A stretch of 64,000 nucleotides of DNA. It comes from Ohessyouella blattaphilus (GTDB taxonomy: Bacteria > Bacillota > Clostridia > Lachnospirales > Lachnospiraceae). The first letter of the stretch is position 1; every line of letters begins with the position of its first letter. A program made the translations under genes and the position numbers. The notes beneath the pieces are model-generated. The model saw only the letters and a program-made list of their open reading frames with translations. It was not told the origin of the DNA and did no database searches. This document shows, one piece after another, positions 8,600-17,923 of this stretch. The DNA lies in NCBI RefSeq assembly GCF_024721265.1, contig NZ_JAMXOC010000012.1, positions 1 through 64,000 of the forward strand, in the 5' to 3' direction.

Positions 8600-11500
8600 A
8601 ATAACTCCAATAGCTCTTCCTTCGTAAAGCTAGCCGCCGAGATGCCTTCTCCTCCTAAGATTTCATCCGCCAACTGGCTTTTCTGCTCTTGAATCTTCAC
8701 AATCTTTTCTTCAATCGTATCCTTTGCAATCAGCTTATAGACCGTAACCACGTTATTTTGACCGATTCGGTGAGCCCGGTCGGTCGCTTGGTTTTGCACT
8801 GCCTGATTCCACCAAGGATCGTAGTGAATGACGATGTCTGCTGCTGTCAGATTAAGCCCGGTCCCGCCTGCCTTTAGCGAAATGCAGAACACCTCGGCCT
8901 TTCCCTGACCAAACTCTTCTACTAGCTGAGCCCTTTTTTCCTTACTGGTGGCACCGGTAAGAACAAAGTGACTAATCTCTTCTGCCGCTAACCGCTGGGT
9001 AATAATCGCCAGCATAGAGGTAAACTGGGAAAACAGCAAAATCTTATGGCCGCCTGCCACCGCTTTTTTAATTAGGTCCAGACACAAGTCCAGCTTCACC
9101 GATTCCCCTTTGTAGTCTTCAAAAAGGAGCGCCGGGTCACAGCATAATTGGCGAAGCTTCGTAAGTTCAGCTAAAATCTGAATCTTGGAAGTCTTAAACT
9201 CAGCATCGCTTTTCTCGTCTAGCAGCATCCGCATCCGCTGCACATGAGCATCGTAAAGCTTTTGCTGAGCACCCGTTAATTTGGCAAAGTAATTCTCTTC
9301 TGTCTTCTCCGGTAGCTCGGTTAACACGTCTCGCTTTAGGCGCCTAAGCACAAAGGGCCTAAGCATCTTCTGCAATCGTACCTTGGCCTTTTCATCGTCG
9401 TCTTGCACAATGGGTATTTCTATCTCTTCTCGGAACTTCCCGTAAGTATAGAAAAAGCCGGGCATAATGTAATCAAAGATACTCCATAATTCACTTAAGC
9501 TATTCTCCACCGGTGTCCCAGTAAGGGCTAGCTTAAAGTCTGCTGAAACTTTTTTTACCGCTTTCGCCACCTGAGTGTTGTGGTTCTTAATATACTGGGC
9601 TTCATCGATAACCATCGTTTGAAACTCCATTTCTGAATAGCTATCCAAATCTCGGCGCAGAAGATCGTAAGAGGTTAACAGGATTTCACCAGGTTTCGCT
9701 TCCTTTAAAAGCTGGCGGCGCCCAGCGGCCGTTCCTACTACCATCACGCCCTTAAGGCTGGGCGCATACCTTTCTAATTCACTTAGCCAGTTAAAGACTA
9801 AAGAAGCCGGTGAGACCACCAAAGACGGCTGTAATTCTCGCCCTTCCTGAAGGGACTGCTCTTGCTCGGATAAGAGGAAGGCAATCACCTGGAGGGTTTT
9901 CCCTAGTCCCATGTCGTCGGCCAAGATCCCGCCAAACCCGTTACTCTTAAGAGTCTTAAGCCAGTAAAATCCTTGCTTTTGATACCCTCTGAGAATGTCC
10001 TCTAGGGAAGCCGGCACTGTGTATTCGCTATCTTCTACCGTCTTCATGTTACGGATCAGGGCCTTAAATAAATGATCCTTCGTAACCGGCAGCGCCTTTT
10101 GCTCCCGGAGCTCGTTATCAAGATAGAGCGCCCGGAACTTCGGCACCTGAAGTACTTCGCCTTTTAACTGTCCGGATCGCAGACCCAAGCCATCATTTAA
10201 CTCTAATAGAGCCTGCATACTCTCGCTTTCCATATTGACGAAGCTGCCGTTTTTCAGGCGATAAAATTTTTTCTTCCGTTCGTATTTCGATAAGACCTCA
10301 AAGAGCTCGGCGTTAGACATTTCCGGCGAAGTCATGGTTATCTCTAGCTTTTCCCCGGCCAGAGAAAGCCCTACGGTTACCTTCGGGGTATACTCTTTCT
10401 TCTTAAGGGCGTCCGATACGTACACTTCCCCGATTAGCTGAAGTTTTTCTACCCCTTCGCTTAAGAGCTCATACATCCGGTCCTCATCATCGGCTAAGGC
10501 CATTTGCTTCTTTTCGTCGTCAAAGGCATTGCTATAGTGATTAATGACTTTCGCGACCTGAGCTTCGACAAAATAATCTCGAAAGGACTGTTGCTCCTCT
10601 TTCTCGTAGATATTATACTTATCCTCCCCGTATACGGCTAACACTTTAATCGTGAGAAAATCCACCTGGGGCAAATCTAGATAGAATTCAAAGGTTACCG
10701 GCATGGCATCATAACTAGCAGGATCAAAATTGATATATTCTAACTGATAATGTTCTTCCAGTCGCGGCAAAAGTCCCCGAATAAAGGCAGGAATATCTTC
10801 TTCACCTAGATAAAGCTCACCGCTTTCTTGTCGGTATAGGAGCTCACGAAAGTCGCTCACTGCTAGTTGGTCATTCTTGTCCTTTTTGTATATTTTACCT
10901 CTATCAAAGTAATAAATCAGATTGTTCGTGTCTATATGGGGCACATAGTAAGTGTCAAGTTTGACACCTGTCCCCTCACCAATAATCCGAAGCTTTTCTT
11001 GATAGTCCTCTTCGACTATCTGCCATTTCTTCTCGGCCACTCCGATGACTAACGCATTTAATCTTTGCTCACCTACCGCTTCAAAAAAATGGTCAATATC
11101 ACTACTTGACGGATCGATATAACGAACTTTCGCATACACTGAGTCGTAACCGTATTGATAAGTGAAGCGAGTTTCTTGGTGCTCTTCTTTATTACGCCGA
11201 ACCCAGTCTAAGGCAAACTCCACCAAAGGCTTTGATTCTTTCGTAAACATCGCTAGTAAGTGGCGAAATTCCAGCTCTTTTCCATAGGAATAAATCAATC
11301 CTTGTTCCATTCGCTCGGCAAACTCGATCAAATCCTTGACCACGTACATGCGGGTAATACCGACCTTAAAATCAATCGTTACATCATAATAAGAAAAGGT
11401 AAAGTGTGGTTCAAAGCGTACCTTACCGTAATTCTCCTCTTCTAGCATCACCACCTCTTCGCTTAAGAAGCGATCGCTTTGCAGAATCTCTTTCAGACCT

Positions 11501-11910
11501 TTCGTTGTCTGTCGCTTCTTCTTTGCCAGCGCTCCTCGAAGACGCTCTAGCGATGGCGGCATAAGTAAGTGATCCTCTTCATAATTATCCTGAAAGTCAT
11601 TGAGATAGTCTTCGTATTTTAGCAGCGTTGCCACGCAGTGCTTGCAGAGACTGCCGTAGCTTTCAAAGGCTGGGCATTCACAGTAACCGTTTTGAACCGA
11701 ATTATCCGCCCGATCAAAGGTTAAGTACACTTCGTATTCTTTGGCATAATTCCCAGCCACCTGGGCTTTAATATAATCTACATCTGGCAAGGAATCCACA
11801 TGTATATCTAACACCTTGTTGCTGCGATAGACACCAGCACCTCTGGTGTATGCCGCTGCTCCTGCAAGATGCTGAATTTGTTCTCTATTAATTCTAATTC
11901 TATTTTTCAT
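8596..11910 (-). CDS. SWIM-domain SNF2-family helicase / DNA translocase
   Basis: A 1104-residue SNF2-family ATPase. The N-terminus has a SWIM zinc motif (CxC at 77-79, then CKHC with Cys89 and His91), followed by a long bacterial SNF2-associated region. The C-terminal half holds the translocase: LADDMGLGKT (Walker A), VIDEAQYIKN (DEAQ box), LTGTPVENSL and RAHRIGQ. Such proteins move on double-stranded DNA and are linked to repair or transcription in bacteria (family knowledge). The gene overlaps the exonuclease gene by 4 bp. Ribosome site before the ATG is weak. A TATAAT lies near 11950 on this strand, but I found no matching -35 box. Confidence 0.93.
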   Translation of the reverse strand: MKNRIRINREQIQHLAGAAAYTRGAGVYRSNKVLDIHVDSLPDVDYIKAQVAGNYAKEYEVYLTFDRADNSVQNGYCECPAFESYGSLCKHCVATLLKYEDYLNDFQDNYEEDHLLMPPSLERLRGALAKKKRQTTKGLKEILQSDRFLSEEVVMLEEENYGKVRFEPHFTFSYYDVTIDFKVGITRMYVVKDLIEFAERMEQGLIYSYGKELEFRHLLAMFTKESKPLVEFALDWVRRNKEEHQETRFTYQYGYDSVYAKVRYIDPSSSDIDHFFEAVGEQRLNALVIGVAEKKWQIVEEDYQEKLRIIGEGTGVKLDTYYVPHIDTNNLIYYFDRGKIYKKDKNDQLAVSDFRELLYRQESGELYLGEEDIPAFIRGLLPRLEEHYQLEYINFDPASYDAMPVTFEFYLDLPQVDFLTIKVLAVYGEDKYNIYEKEEQQSFRDYFVEAQVAKVINHYSNAFDDEKKQMALADDEDRMYELLSEGVEKLQLIGEVYVSDALKKKEYTPKVTVGLSLAGEKLEITMTSPEMSNAELFEVLSKYERKKKFYRLKNGSFVNMESESMQALLELNDGLGLRSGQLKGEVLQVPKFRALYLDNELREQKALPVTKDHLFKALIRNMKTVEDSEYTVPASLEDILRGYQKQGFYWLKTLKSNGFGGILADDMGLGKTLQVIAFLLSEQEQSLQEGRELQPSLVVSPASLVFNWLSELERYAPSLKGVMVVGTAAGRRQLLKEAKPGEILLTSYDLLRRDLDSYSEMEFQTMVIDEAQYIKNHNTQVAKAVKKVSADFKLALTGTPVENSLSELWSIFDYIMPGFFYTYGKFREEIEIPIVQDDDEKAKVRLQKMLRPFVLRRLKRDVLTELPEKTEENYFAKLTGAQQKLYDAHVQRMRMLLDEKSDAEFKTSKIQILAELTKLRQLCCDPALLFEDYKGESVKLDLCLDLIKKAVAGGHKILLFSQFTSMLAIITQRLAAEEISHFVLTGATSKEKRAQLVEEFGQGKAEVFCISLKAGGTGLNLTAADIVIHYDPWWNQAVQNQATDRAHRIGQNNVVTVYKLIAKDTIEEKIVKIQEQKSQLADEILGGEGISAASFTKEELLELL

Positions 11911-11980
11911 AATTTTTTCTCTTTATCACTCAATCCACAGTAGTAACCCTAGTATTATAGCACTATGAATTATAAGCTAG

Positions 11981-12970
11981 CTAGTCAATAAGATCGTTTT
12001 GAAACCGTGACAAATGCTCGAATGGCAAAATTAAGCGCCCGCGATAGAGCCCGCATCCATCATTCACTACGCTATTACTACTAGCACCAAACATATTTAC
12101 ATCTACTTTTGCTAGCTCCAGCTCGTGAAGGCGGACGCTTCGCTCATAAGCCTCGTCAAAATAGAGGCATTCGCCTATAGGAATCTCGTCCCTGCGGGTC
12201 CGCTCCATTTCTTGCTGCTTCTCATAGCCGATATGATTTGCTGGGCCAATCTCCGCATAGTCATCCATCTCTTTGGTGCGTAGCTGCACTTCGATATAGC
12301 ATCTGGCCAGATTGTCATAAAGAGTCAAATGAAGAGACTGGTAGCCACTGGCATCGGGATTCTCAATATAGTCTCGGTAATAGGGCCGCAAGCTTTCTTT
12401 TAATCTAGCCGAATACCTTCCCCCTTCTAGCTCAGAGACCTGCACCGTAAACCCCCGCTCTTCCAAAAATTCAGGGATAATATTAGCCACCTGATACAGC
12501 AAATCCCTCTCGATTTCTTCCCGGTTACCGCCTGGCTTTACATGACACTTTGGCAAAGATACCACAATCCGATAGGCGATCAAATCTCTAAAGCAACTAA
12601 GATGCTGCTTTATAGCGGCAATCGACGGATACTTCTTGTATTTTTTGTAGTAATTGTAGATGTACGTAACAATATAGCCGTTAAACTTTCCTTCGGTGCG
12701 AATAACCGATTTAATCCGCCCTTTAAAGGTAAAGGCTAGATACGGGTACTCTGCTGCCATCAGCTTATAAAGCTCTCTAATTCTTTGGGACTGAGAAGTT
12801 AGAAAGTCATTATGCTCAAGCATATCGATCTGCTGCAAGAGGAAATTGCAATGAACCATGTCAATGCTATTATGATTCGCTAAGGACGCCTTCTTTAGAT
12901 CCGCCGCGTATTTGCGCAAAATGCTTAACACTGTGTCACCAGAATATAAGTAATCATTTAGAGTTATCAT
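11981..12970 (-). CDS. RelA/SpoT-domain (p)ppGpp synthetase-like protein
   Basis: A 329-residue protein with a central RelA/SpoT nucleotidyltransferase domain: DLIAYRIVVSLPK, then ASGYQSLHLTLYD and VEVQLRT-like IEVQLRTKEMDDYAE, ending in NHIGYE. There is no HD hydrolase, TGS or ACT domain, so it resembles small alarmone synthetases but is longer and diverged at both ends. It would pass pyrophosphate from ATP to GDP or GTP if active. The start overlaps the DUF1294 gene stop by 4 bp, with AGGAGG before the ATG. Whether it makes (p)ppGpp or another nucleotide is not clear from sequence. Confidence 0.82.
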   Translation of the reverse strand: MITLNDYLYSGDTVLSILRKYAADLKKASLANHNSIDMVHCNFLLQQIDMLEHNDFLTSQSQRIRELYKLMAAEYPYLAFTFKGRIKSVIRTEGKFNGYIVTYIYNYYKKYKKYPSIAAIKQHLSCFRDLIAYRIVVSLPKCHVKPGGNREEIERDLLYQVANIIPEFLEERGFTVQVSELEGGRYSARLKESLRPYYRDYIENPDASGYQSLHLTLYDNLARCYIEVQLRTKEMDDYAEIGPANHIGYEKQQEMERTRRDEIPIGECLYFDEAYERSVRLHELELAKVDVNMFGASSNSVVNDGCGLYRGRLILPFEHLSRFQNDLID

Positions 12971-13239
12971 AATCGTCCTCCTACAAAGTATCCACCAATA
13001 AGTTGCACCACGAAAATCAAAGGAATGCCAAGAACAAACTTCTTTTTACGGATTTTGTGTCTACAGATATACATTCCCAAGAGACCACCAAGGGAGCCAC
13101 CAATAATTGTCAGACCCAGTAGCGTCGCTTCGGAGATTCTCGCTCTATGGCGAACCGCTTGGTACTTATCTAGGGTAAAGATAAGAAACGAGATGGTATT
13201 AATTGCTAGTAGGTAATATAAGGCTATTTTTGTACCCAT
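12967..13239 (-). CDS. DUF1294 small membrane protein
   Basis: A 90-residue membrane protein with about three hydrophobic segments and the DUF1294 signature: FTLDKYQAVRHRARISE, then GGSLGGLLGM and RHKIRKKKF. Function unknown in the family. It is coupled to the RelA/SpoT-domain gene by a 4-bp ATGA overlap and lies 6 bp after the 104-residue gene, so the three form one transcription unit. Confidence 0.85.
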   Translation of the reverse strand: MGTKIALYYLLAINTISFLIFTLDKYQAVRHRARISEATLLGLTIIGGSLGGLLGMYICRHKIRKKKFVLGIPLIFVVQLIGGYFVGGRL

Positions 13240-13245
13240 ACAACT

Positions 13246-13560
13246 CTACCTTTCCAGAAAAAATTGAACCATATCGGTGAAATCCTCACTAAATCCTTCT
13301 AAATCATCGACAGATATCGCCTTATCTCTAATAAGCGCAACCACATCAAAAACCATATTATGCTTATTTAGCTCTATGAGCACTCCTGGGTGCTTCTTAT
13401 CCTTTTTAACTCGCTTTTCTAGCTCCCAAAACTTGTCAGAGGACTTTCCTTCTCCTTGGAGAATCCGAATATATTCCTCATTCAGCTTCTCCATATATCC
13501 CTCTTGCCAGCCTGCAATTCTTTGTCTGAATAATTTCCAATCTCTTTTTGAAACTTCCAT
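13246..13560 (-). CDS. Small hydrophilic protein, function unknown
   Basis: A 104-residue, charged, probably helical protein (N-terminus SKRDWKLFRQRIAGWQEGYM, C-terminus DLEGFSEDFTDMVQFFLER). An AGGAG site precedes the ATG. I do not assign a family. No membrane segment or signal peptide is visible. It is the first gene of the unit with the DUF1294 and RelA/SpoT-domain genes. Confidence 0.65.
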   Translation of the reverse strand: MEVSKRDWKLFRQRIAGWQEGYMEKLNEEYIRILQGEGKSSDKFWELEKRVKKDKKHPGVLIELNKHNMVFDVVALIRDKAISVDDLEGFSEDFTDMVQFFLER

Positions 13561-13606
13561 AGTCGTCTCCTATATTATACACTTCACCAATATTTTATCC
13601 CTTTCA

Positions 13607-13710
13607 AAAGATAATCAAAAGATATATTCCCTTTAGAATCGCTATAAACACATGCTTTTCCGTAGGTTTTTGTTTTCTACTTTCAAAATTCGAAAGATAA
13701 TCAAAAGATA
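13607..13710. repeat. Two copies of an 18-bp direct repeat
   Basis: AAAGATAATCAAAAGATA occurs at 13607-13624 and again at 13693-13710, 86 bp apart, in the gap between the adenine deaminase stop and the start of the 104-residue gene. Being upstream of that gene, it could be a pair of binding sites or a chance AT-rich duplication. Nothing else was seen in this 167-bp gap. Confidence 0.6.
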
Positions 13711-13727
13711 GGGTTCCAAAACTACTC

Positions 13728-15452
13728 CTATATAAAAGGGCTCTTAAGCATCCTATCTTCCTTTACCAAATACGTGCCTCTCGGGGTAATCCTAATCTCC
13801 GGAATCACAGGAAGGGCCATAAAGGAAAGGGTAATAAATGGCTCCATTCCCTCTGGTATCCCCATTGCATGAGCCTTCGGAATCATTCTCTCAAGATGCT
13901 TATCCACCATCTTGTAGCCTTCATCGCTCATTAAACCCATAATCGGTAGCGGTAGCGTCTCGTATACTTTACCGTCGCAGACGATGGTATACCCGCCACC
14001 TGTGCGCATCAGCTCCTCCACCGCTAACATCATGTCGCTATCGTTATCGCCGGCGACGATAATATTATGCGAATCATGAGATACGCTAGAAGCAATAGCA
14101 CCACCACGAATACCAAATCCTTTGACAATTCCTACACCAACCATTCCCGTATGCTTATGCCGCTCCACCACCGCAATCTTTTGGTAGACATCATCTGGAG
14201 AAAAGACTTTCTTTCCGTCCTGCATAGCATAAGGGACCTCTTCTAGGGAGTCTTCAGTAATAATCTGTCCCTCGAACATCTGGATAACATGGGCCCTTGT
14301 TTCTTCGTGGTCAAGTACTAATTTATCTGCAGTAAAGTCACAAATTCTAATTGTATTTTTTAGTTCCGGATCATAGCTTTTTATCGCTTTATCTTCTTGG
14401 TCACTCACTACCTTCCCCTTAAAGTAAACGGAGTGAACCTGCATCTCTTCTAAGTCATCAAGAACGACAAAGTCCGCCTGATACCCAGGAGCAATTGCTC
14501 CTAGGTGCTTAAGTCCGTAACACCTGGCAGCCTGAATGGTGGCCATTTGCAGGGCTTTTTGAATCGGCAGTCCTAGCTCCACTGCCCGTTTTACATTGTA
14601 ATTAATATGGCCTTCTTTATGGATTTCTTCAATATGCTTATCATCTGTACAGAAGCAAAAGCCAGAAGTATCCGTCTGGTTTTCCACAATTCCGGTGACG
14701 ATCGCCTCAAGATTCCTCGCGGCACTGCCTTCCCGAATCAAGACATACATGCCGCTGCGACACTCTTTCATCGCGTATTCGTAGACAACGCACTCGTGAT
14801 CTGTGGTAATTCCCGCGAAAGTATACGCTGCCAGATCCTTATCCGAAAGGAAGGGTGCGTGGCCATCCTTCACTTTGTCTCTAAAAAGCTCTAACTTCTT
14901 CGTCATCTCCGAATCCCCGGTAATAACGGCAGTCGCATCCATCACTTCTCCCAGTCCTAATATCCGGGGGTTATCAAGATAGTGCGCCATTTTATCGGCA
15001 GAGAGATGAGCCCCATTATCATCTACATGAGTCGACGGAACACACGACGGCATCATCACATAGACATTGGCCTGGGCGTCTTCCGTTTCTTCTAGAATAT
15101 AATCGATACCCTTAGTCCCAGAGACATTGGCCGATTCATGAGGATCCACAATAAAGGTGGTCGTCCCCTTCTTCGTCGCCTGGGCTACCAGTTCACTAGG
15201 CGTTACCAGCGTCGACTCTACATGCAAGTGACTATCAATTAGCCCTGGCACTAGCCATTTCCCTGCGAGATCGATTTCCTCTTCGCCAACATATTCGCCC
15301 ACACCTAGGAAAACACCACCAGCAATCGCCACATCCCCTTCGACAAACTCACCGGTATGGGACATAAAAACCTTGGCATTTTTCAGTACCAAATCCGCTT
15401 TTATCAGTCCCCTAGCCTTCTTTAAACCTTCCTGATAATTATCTACTGTCAC
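13728..15452 (-). CDS. ade: Adenine deaminase
   Basis: Converts adenine to hypoxanthine and ammonia in purine salvage. It is a metal-dependent amidohydrolase with GLIDSHLHVEST, VDPHESANVSG and a C-terminal domain ending in PRGTYLV, all characteristic of the Ade/AdeC family; length ~575 aa is normal. I prefer the GTG at 15452 because GAGGTGA lies 5 bp before it and the distance to the KADLVLKN motif equals that of known Ade proteins; the ATG at 15476 lacks a ribosome site. It stands alone, with no purine riboswitch visible upstream. Confidence 0.93.
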   Translation of the reverse strand: MTVDNYQEGLKKARGLIKADLVLKNAKVFMSHTGEFVEGDVAIAGGVFLGVGEYVGEEEIDLAGKWLVPGLIDSHLHVESTLVTPSELVAQATKKGTTTFIVDPHESANVSGTKGIDYILEETEDAQANVYVMMPSCVPSTHVDDNGAHLSADKMAHYLDNPRILGLGEVMDATAVITGDSEMTKKLELFRDKVKDGHAPFLSDKDLAAYTFAGITTDHECVVYEYAMKECRSGMYVLIREGSAARNLEAIVTGIVENQTDTSGFCFCTDDKHIEEIHKEGHINYNVKRAVELGLPIQKALQMATIQAARCYGLKHLGAIAPGYQADFVVLDDLEEMQVHSVYFKGKVVSDQEDKAIKSYDPELKNTIRICDFTADKLVLDHEETRAHVIQMFEGQIITEDSLEEVPYAMQDGKKVFSPDDVYQKIAVVERHKHTGMVGVGIVKGFGIRGGAIASSVSHDSHNIIVAGDNDSDMMLAVEELMRTGGGYTIVCDGKVYETLPLPIMGLMSDEGYKMVDKHLERMIPKAHAMGIPEGMEPFITLSFMALPVIPEIRITPRGTYLVKEDRMLKSPFI

Positions 15453-15530
15453 CTTCTTCACCTCTGCTTTATACATCCTATACTTTTCACATACTCATAT
15501 TCTATCACAAAAACAAGTAAAACCGATATA

Positions 15531-15564
15531 GCAAAAGGGTCACCGAAATCGGTGACCCTTTTGC
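15531..15564. terminator. Strong hairpin downstream of the GntP gene
   Basis: A perfect 16-bp stem (GCAAAAGGGTCACCGA at 15531-15546 with its complement at 15549-15564). It ends the minus-strand GntP/isomerase/dehydrogenase operon and lies directly upstream of the adenine deaminase gene. Confidence 0.8.
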
Positions 15565-15587
15565 TATGCTTTTTTTCTTTATTATTT

Positions 15588-17024
15588 TTAATGAACAAGC
15601 CCTACCATTGTTAGACCTGCTAGACAGATAAATGCTACAATTCCGCCTAAAGCGTTGGTAGTCGTAAAGTACTTAAGACCTTGCTTGGTATTGAAGCCAT
15701 ATAAAGATGTGAAAATCCAGAATCCACTGTTATTTACATGCCAGCCCACCATGGAACCGGCGCCAATAGCAAGAGTAGCAACCACTGGACTCAGCCCTAA
15801 GACAGGTACCAACTCTACCATTAAAGCAGCAGCTGTCATAGACGCAGTTGTCATCGAACCACAGACGGTCATTAAAATAGCCGCCAATAAAAATGGTACT
15901 ATGATAGATGGGAAATTCATACCCGCAACAGTATTACCGATTTCAATAATCGCTTCATTCTCGCGTAAGATACCGCCCATTGCACCACCCATTGCGGTGA
16001 TGAGCAAAGCGCCAATAGCAATTTTAAGTGCACGGCTAACCCAGTTTCCAAAGACAATCTCGCTCCAGCTACTACTTTTGTTCAACTCATTCGTACCTGT
16101 TGCTTCATTCGCCTTCATAATGACCTTGTCTTTACGTTTAAATACTAGGAATCCTAGGACGAGAATCCCACAGAACAACGCAAGAACGGTGTCGCCAATC
16201 GTGGTAAAGAAGTTAAATGCCATACTACCCTCGGCAACCATTAATTTACCAATGGAACCGATGGCAATCATAACTGCTGGAAGTAAAAGTGGTAAAAATG
16301 ACATAAACGCCTTCGGCGCATTGTCTTCTTTAATCAGTAATTTTTCAACAGAAGCACTGTCATCAACCGTCTCGATTCCTTCCGTATAATCAGCTAATGG
16401 CTCGATGTATTCACCCTTTGCATACAACGGTGCTAAGCCAAAATAACAAACCGCAAATGCCACAATACTACATACAAGGCCCCATACTAGTACCGTTCCG
16501 ATATCCGCTTGTAACATAACTGCTACCGCTAGCACCCCTGGTGTTGGTGGTACCAATCCGTGAGTAAGGGTAAGACCAAGATTAACAAAAGGAGCTATCT
16601 GGGTCATACTCATGTTTTTACGTTTCGCTAAGATAGCTGAAATCGGCGCATTCAAGATAATCGCAATATCGCCAAAAACAGGAATACTCATAATAAATCC
16701 CGTTAATGACGGCGCCAATTCCAAACGCTTTCCTTTGAAAAGACGAATAAAAAAGTTAACAATACTTGTCGCGGCTCCAGTATCTGCAATTCCCGAAGCA
16801 ATAACCGCCCCAAAAATAATCATCACCCCGATGCTACCAAGGGTAGAACCGAAATATTCTTTAATGGAACCAAATGTTGCGACTAACGACTTGCCGGATA
16901 CAATTCCGATAAAAACAGCCGTTATAAATAACGTCATTACTGGATGCATTTTAAATTTCAACGTTAAGACCGTCAAAATAACAATCGCTGCAACCAGCAT
17001 AATTATAAATGATGTAGGTGACAT
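15588..17024 (-). CDS. GntP-family sugar-acid/proton symporter
   Basis: A 478-residue transporter with about 12-14 hydrophobic segments. Family marks include GVMIIFGAVIASGIADTG, the glycine/proline-rich LTLTHGLVPPTPGVLAVA and a late GSMVGWHVNNSGFW. GntP members import gluconate and related aldonates or hydroxy acids with protons. The start at 17024 is chosen for AGGAGG at good spacing; the longer frame (to 17078) would overlap the upstream gene by 44 bp. It is the last gene of the dehydrogenase-isomerase-transporter operon, so its substrate is probably the sugar acid or cyclitol those enzymes handle. Confidence 0.88.
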   Translation of the reverse strand: MSPTSFIIMLVAAIVILTVLTLKFKMHPVMTLFITAVFIGIVSGKSLVATFGSIKEYFGSTLGSIGVMIIFGAVIASGIADTGAATSIVNFFIRLFKGKRLELAPSLTGFIMSIPVFGDIAIILNAPISAILAKRKNMSMTQIAPFVNLGLTLTHGLVPPTPGVLAVAVMLQADIGTVLVWGLVCSIVAFAVCYFGLAPLYAKGEYIEPLADYTEGIETVDDSASVEKLLIKEDNAPKAFMSFLPLLLPAVMIAIGSIGKLMVAEGSMAFNFFTTIGDTVLALFCGILVLGFLVFKRKDKVIMKANEATGTNELNKSSSWSEIVFGNWVSRALKIAIGALLITAMGGAMGGILRENEAIIEIGNTVAGMNFPSIIVPFLLAAILMTVCGSMTTASMTAAALMVELVPVLGLSPVVATLAIGAGSMVGWHVNNSGFWIFTSLYGFNTKQGLKYFTTTNALGGIVAFICLAGLTMVGLVH

Positions 17025-17034
17025 ACCATTCCTC

Positions 17035-17907
17035 CTATATACAACCATTTCTTTGTAATACTTCTCTGGTTGTTTCATATGCTTTATGAATTACCCATTC
17101 CCGGTTCTGACACCAGTAATCTGGGTTAAAGGTTTCCACTGAAACCATACCGTCGTAGCCAATCGCTTTTAGTGTTTGTAGAAAATCATCAACATCAACA
17201 ACACCGCCATCAGCAAAACAACGTTTATCCTGTCCTCGTTCTGCGGCAGGCACATTAAGACCGCTCATCAAATGAACGGCAAATATCTTCTCCGCCTGAA
17301 CCTGTCTTAATGCAGAAAATTCATTCGTTCCCTGATACAAATATAAATTGTACGAATCAAATACAAACCCGACATTTTCCATCGCCACTGCACGAATAAT
17401 CGCATCTGCTTCTGCTACCGTCCGAACGCTACTTCGTTCAAACCCCACCAGTTCAAAACAAAGTTTAATATTATATTTTTTTGCTATAGTACCCAAGCGG
17501 CTTAAAATCCGGACGCAATTTTCTTTTGTCTCTTCAACATTTCCGATAAAGGGGCCGCCCTTAGGCTCTCTTTGTAGTGGGGGCACAATGATATACTCCT
17601 TACTACCTATTGCTTCCCCAATTTGACATCCAAAAGTAAATTCTGCCAAAAGTTCCTTACAGCGTTCTGGCTCGTCCTGATCGCTTAAAAATTCCGGGTA
17701 TAGATAAAGAGCATTGATTGCGTGTGGTTTTAGTCGACTATTCGCAAAAAAGTCTGCTAACTCGCTGACTGTGTGATGCTGCAGATACTCTTTTAGCATA
17801 TCCATGCGGATTTCGATGTAATCAAATCCCTCTTTTTCACACAGTTCTAAATCGCTTTTAAGATTCGAGCACCCCATCGCTGTGGCTTCGTTATAAGAAA
17901 TCTTCAC
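17035..17907 (-). CDS. Xylose-isomerase-like TIM barrel sugar isomerase/epimerase
   Basis: A 290-residue AP-endonuclease 2/xylose isomerase-type TIM barrel. Visible motifs: GFDYIEIRMD near the N-terminus, KLCFELVGFERSS (metal Glu), GFVFDSYN (Asp) and MVSVETFNPDYW near the end (Glu). The family includes inosose isomerases, 3-dehydroshikimate dehydratases and ketose epimerases, so the reaction is open. GTG start with AAAGGA. It lies between the Gfo/Idh gene (16 bp) and the GntP gene (10 bp), a trio that suggests oxidation then isomerisation of an imported sugar acid or polyol. Confidence 0.82.
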   Translation of the reverse strand: MKISYNEATAMGCSNLKSDLELCEKEGFDYIEIRMDMLKEYLQHHTVSELADFFANSRLKPHAINALYLYPEFLSDQDEPERCKELLAEFTFGCQIGEAIGSKEYIIVPPLQREPKGGPFIGNVEETKENCVRILSRLGTIAKKYNIKLCFELVGFERSSVRTVAEADAIIRAVAMENVGFVFDSYNLYLYQGTNEFSALRQVQAEKIFAVHLMSGLNVPAAERGQDKRCFADGGVVDVDDFLQTLKAIGYDGMVSVETFNPDYWCQNREWVIHKAYETTREVLQRNGCI

Positions 17908-17923
17908 TTAGTTCATCCTTTCC

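Noticed and set aside
15453-15587. Purine riboswitch upstream of adenine deaminase
   Set aside because: No purine-riboswitch core or loop motifs were found; the region holds only a terminator of the neighbouring operon and AT-rich DNA.
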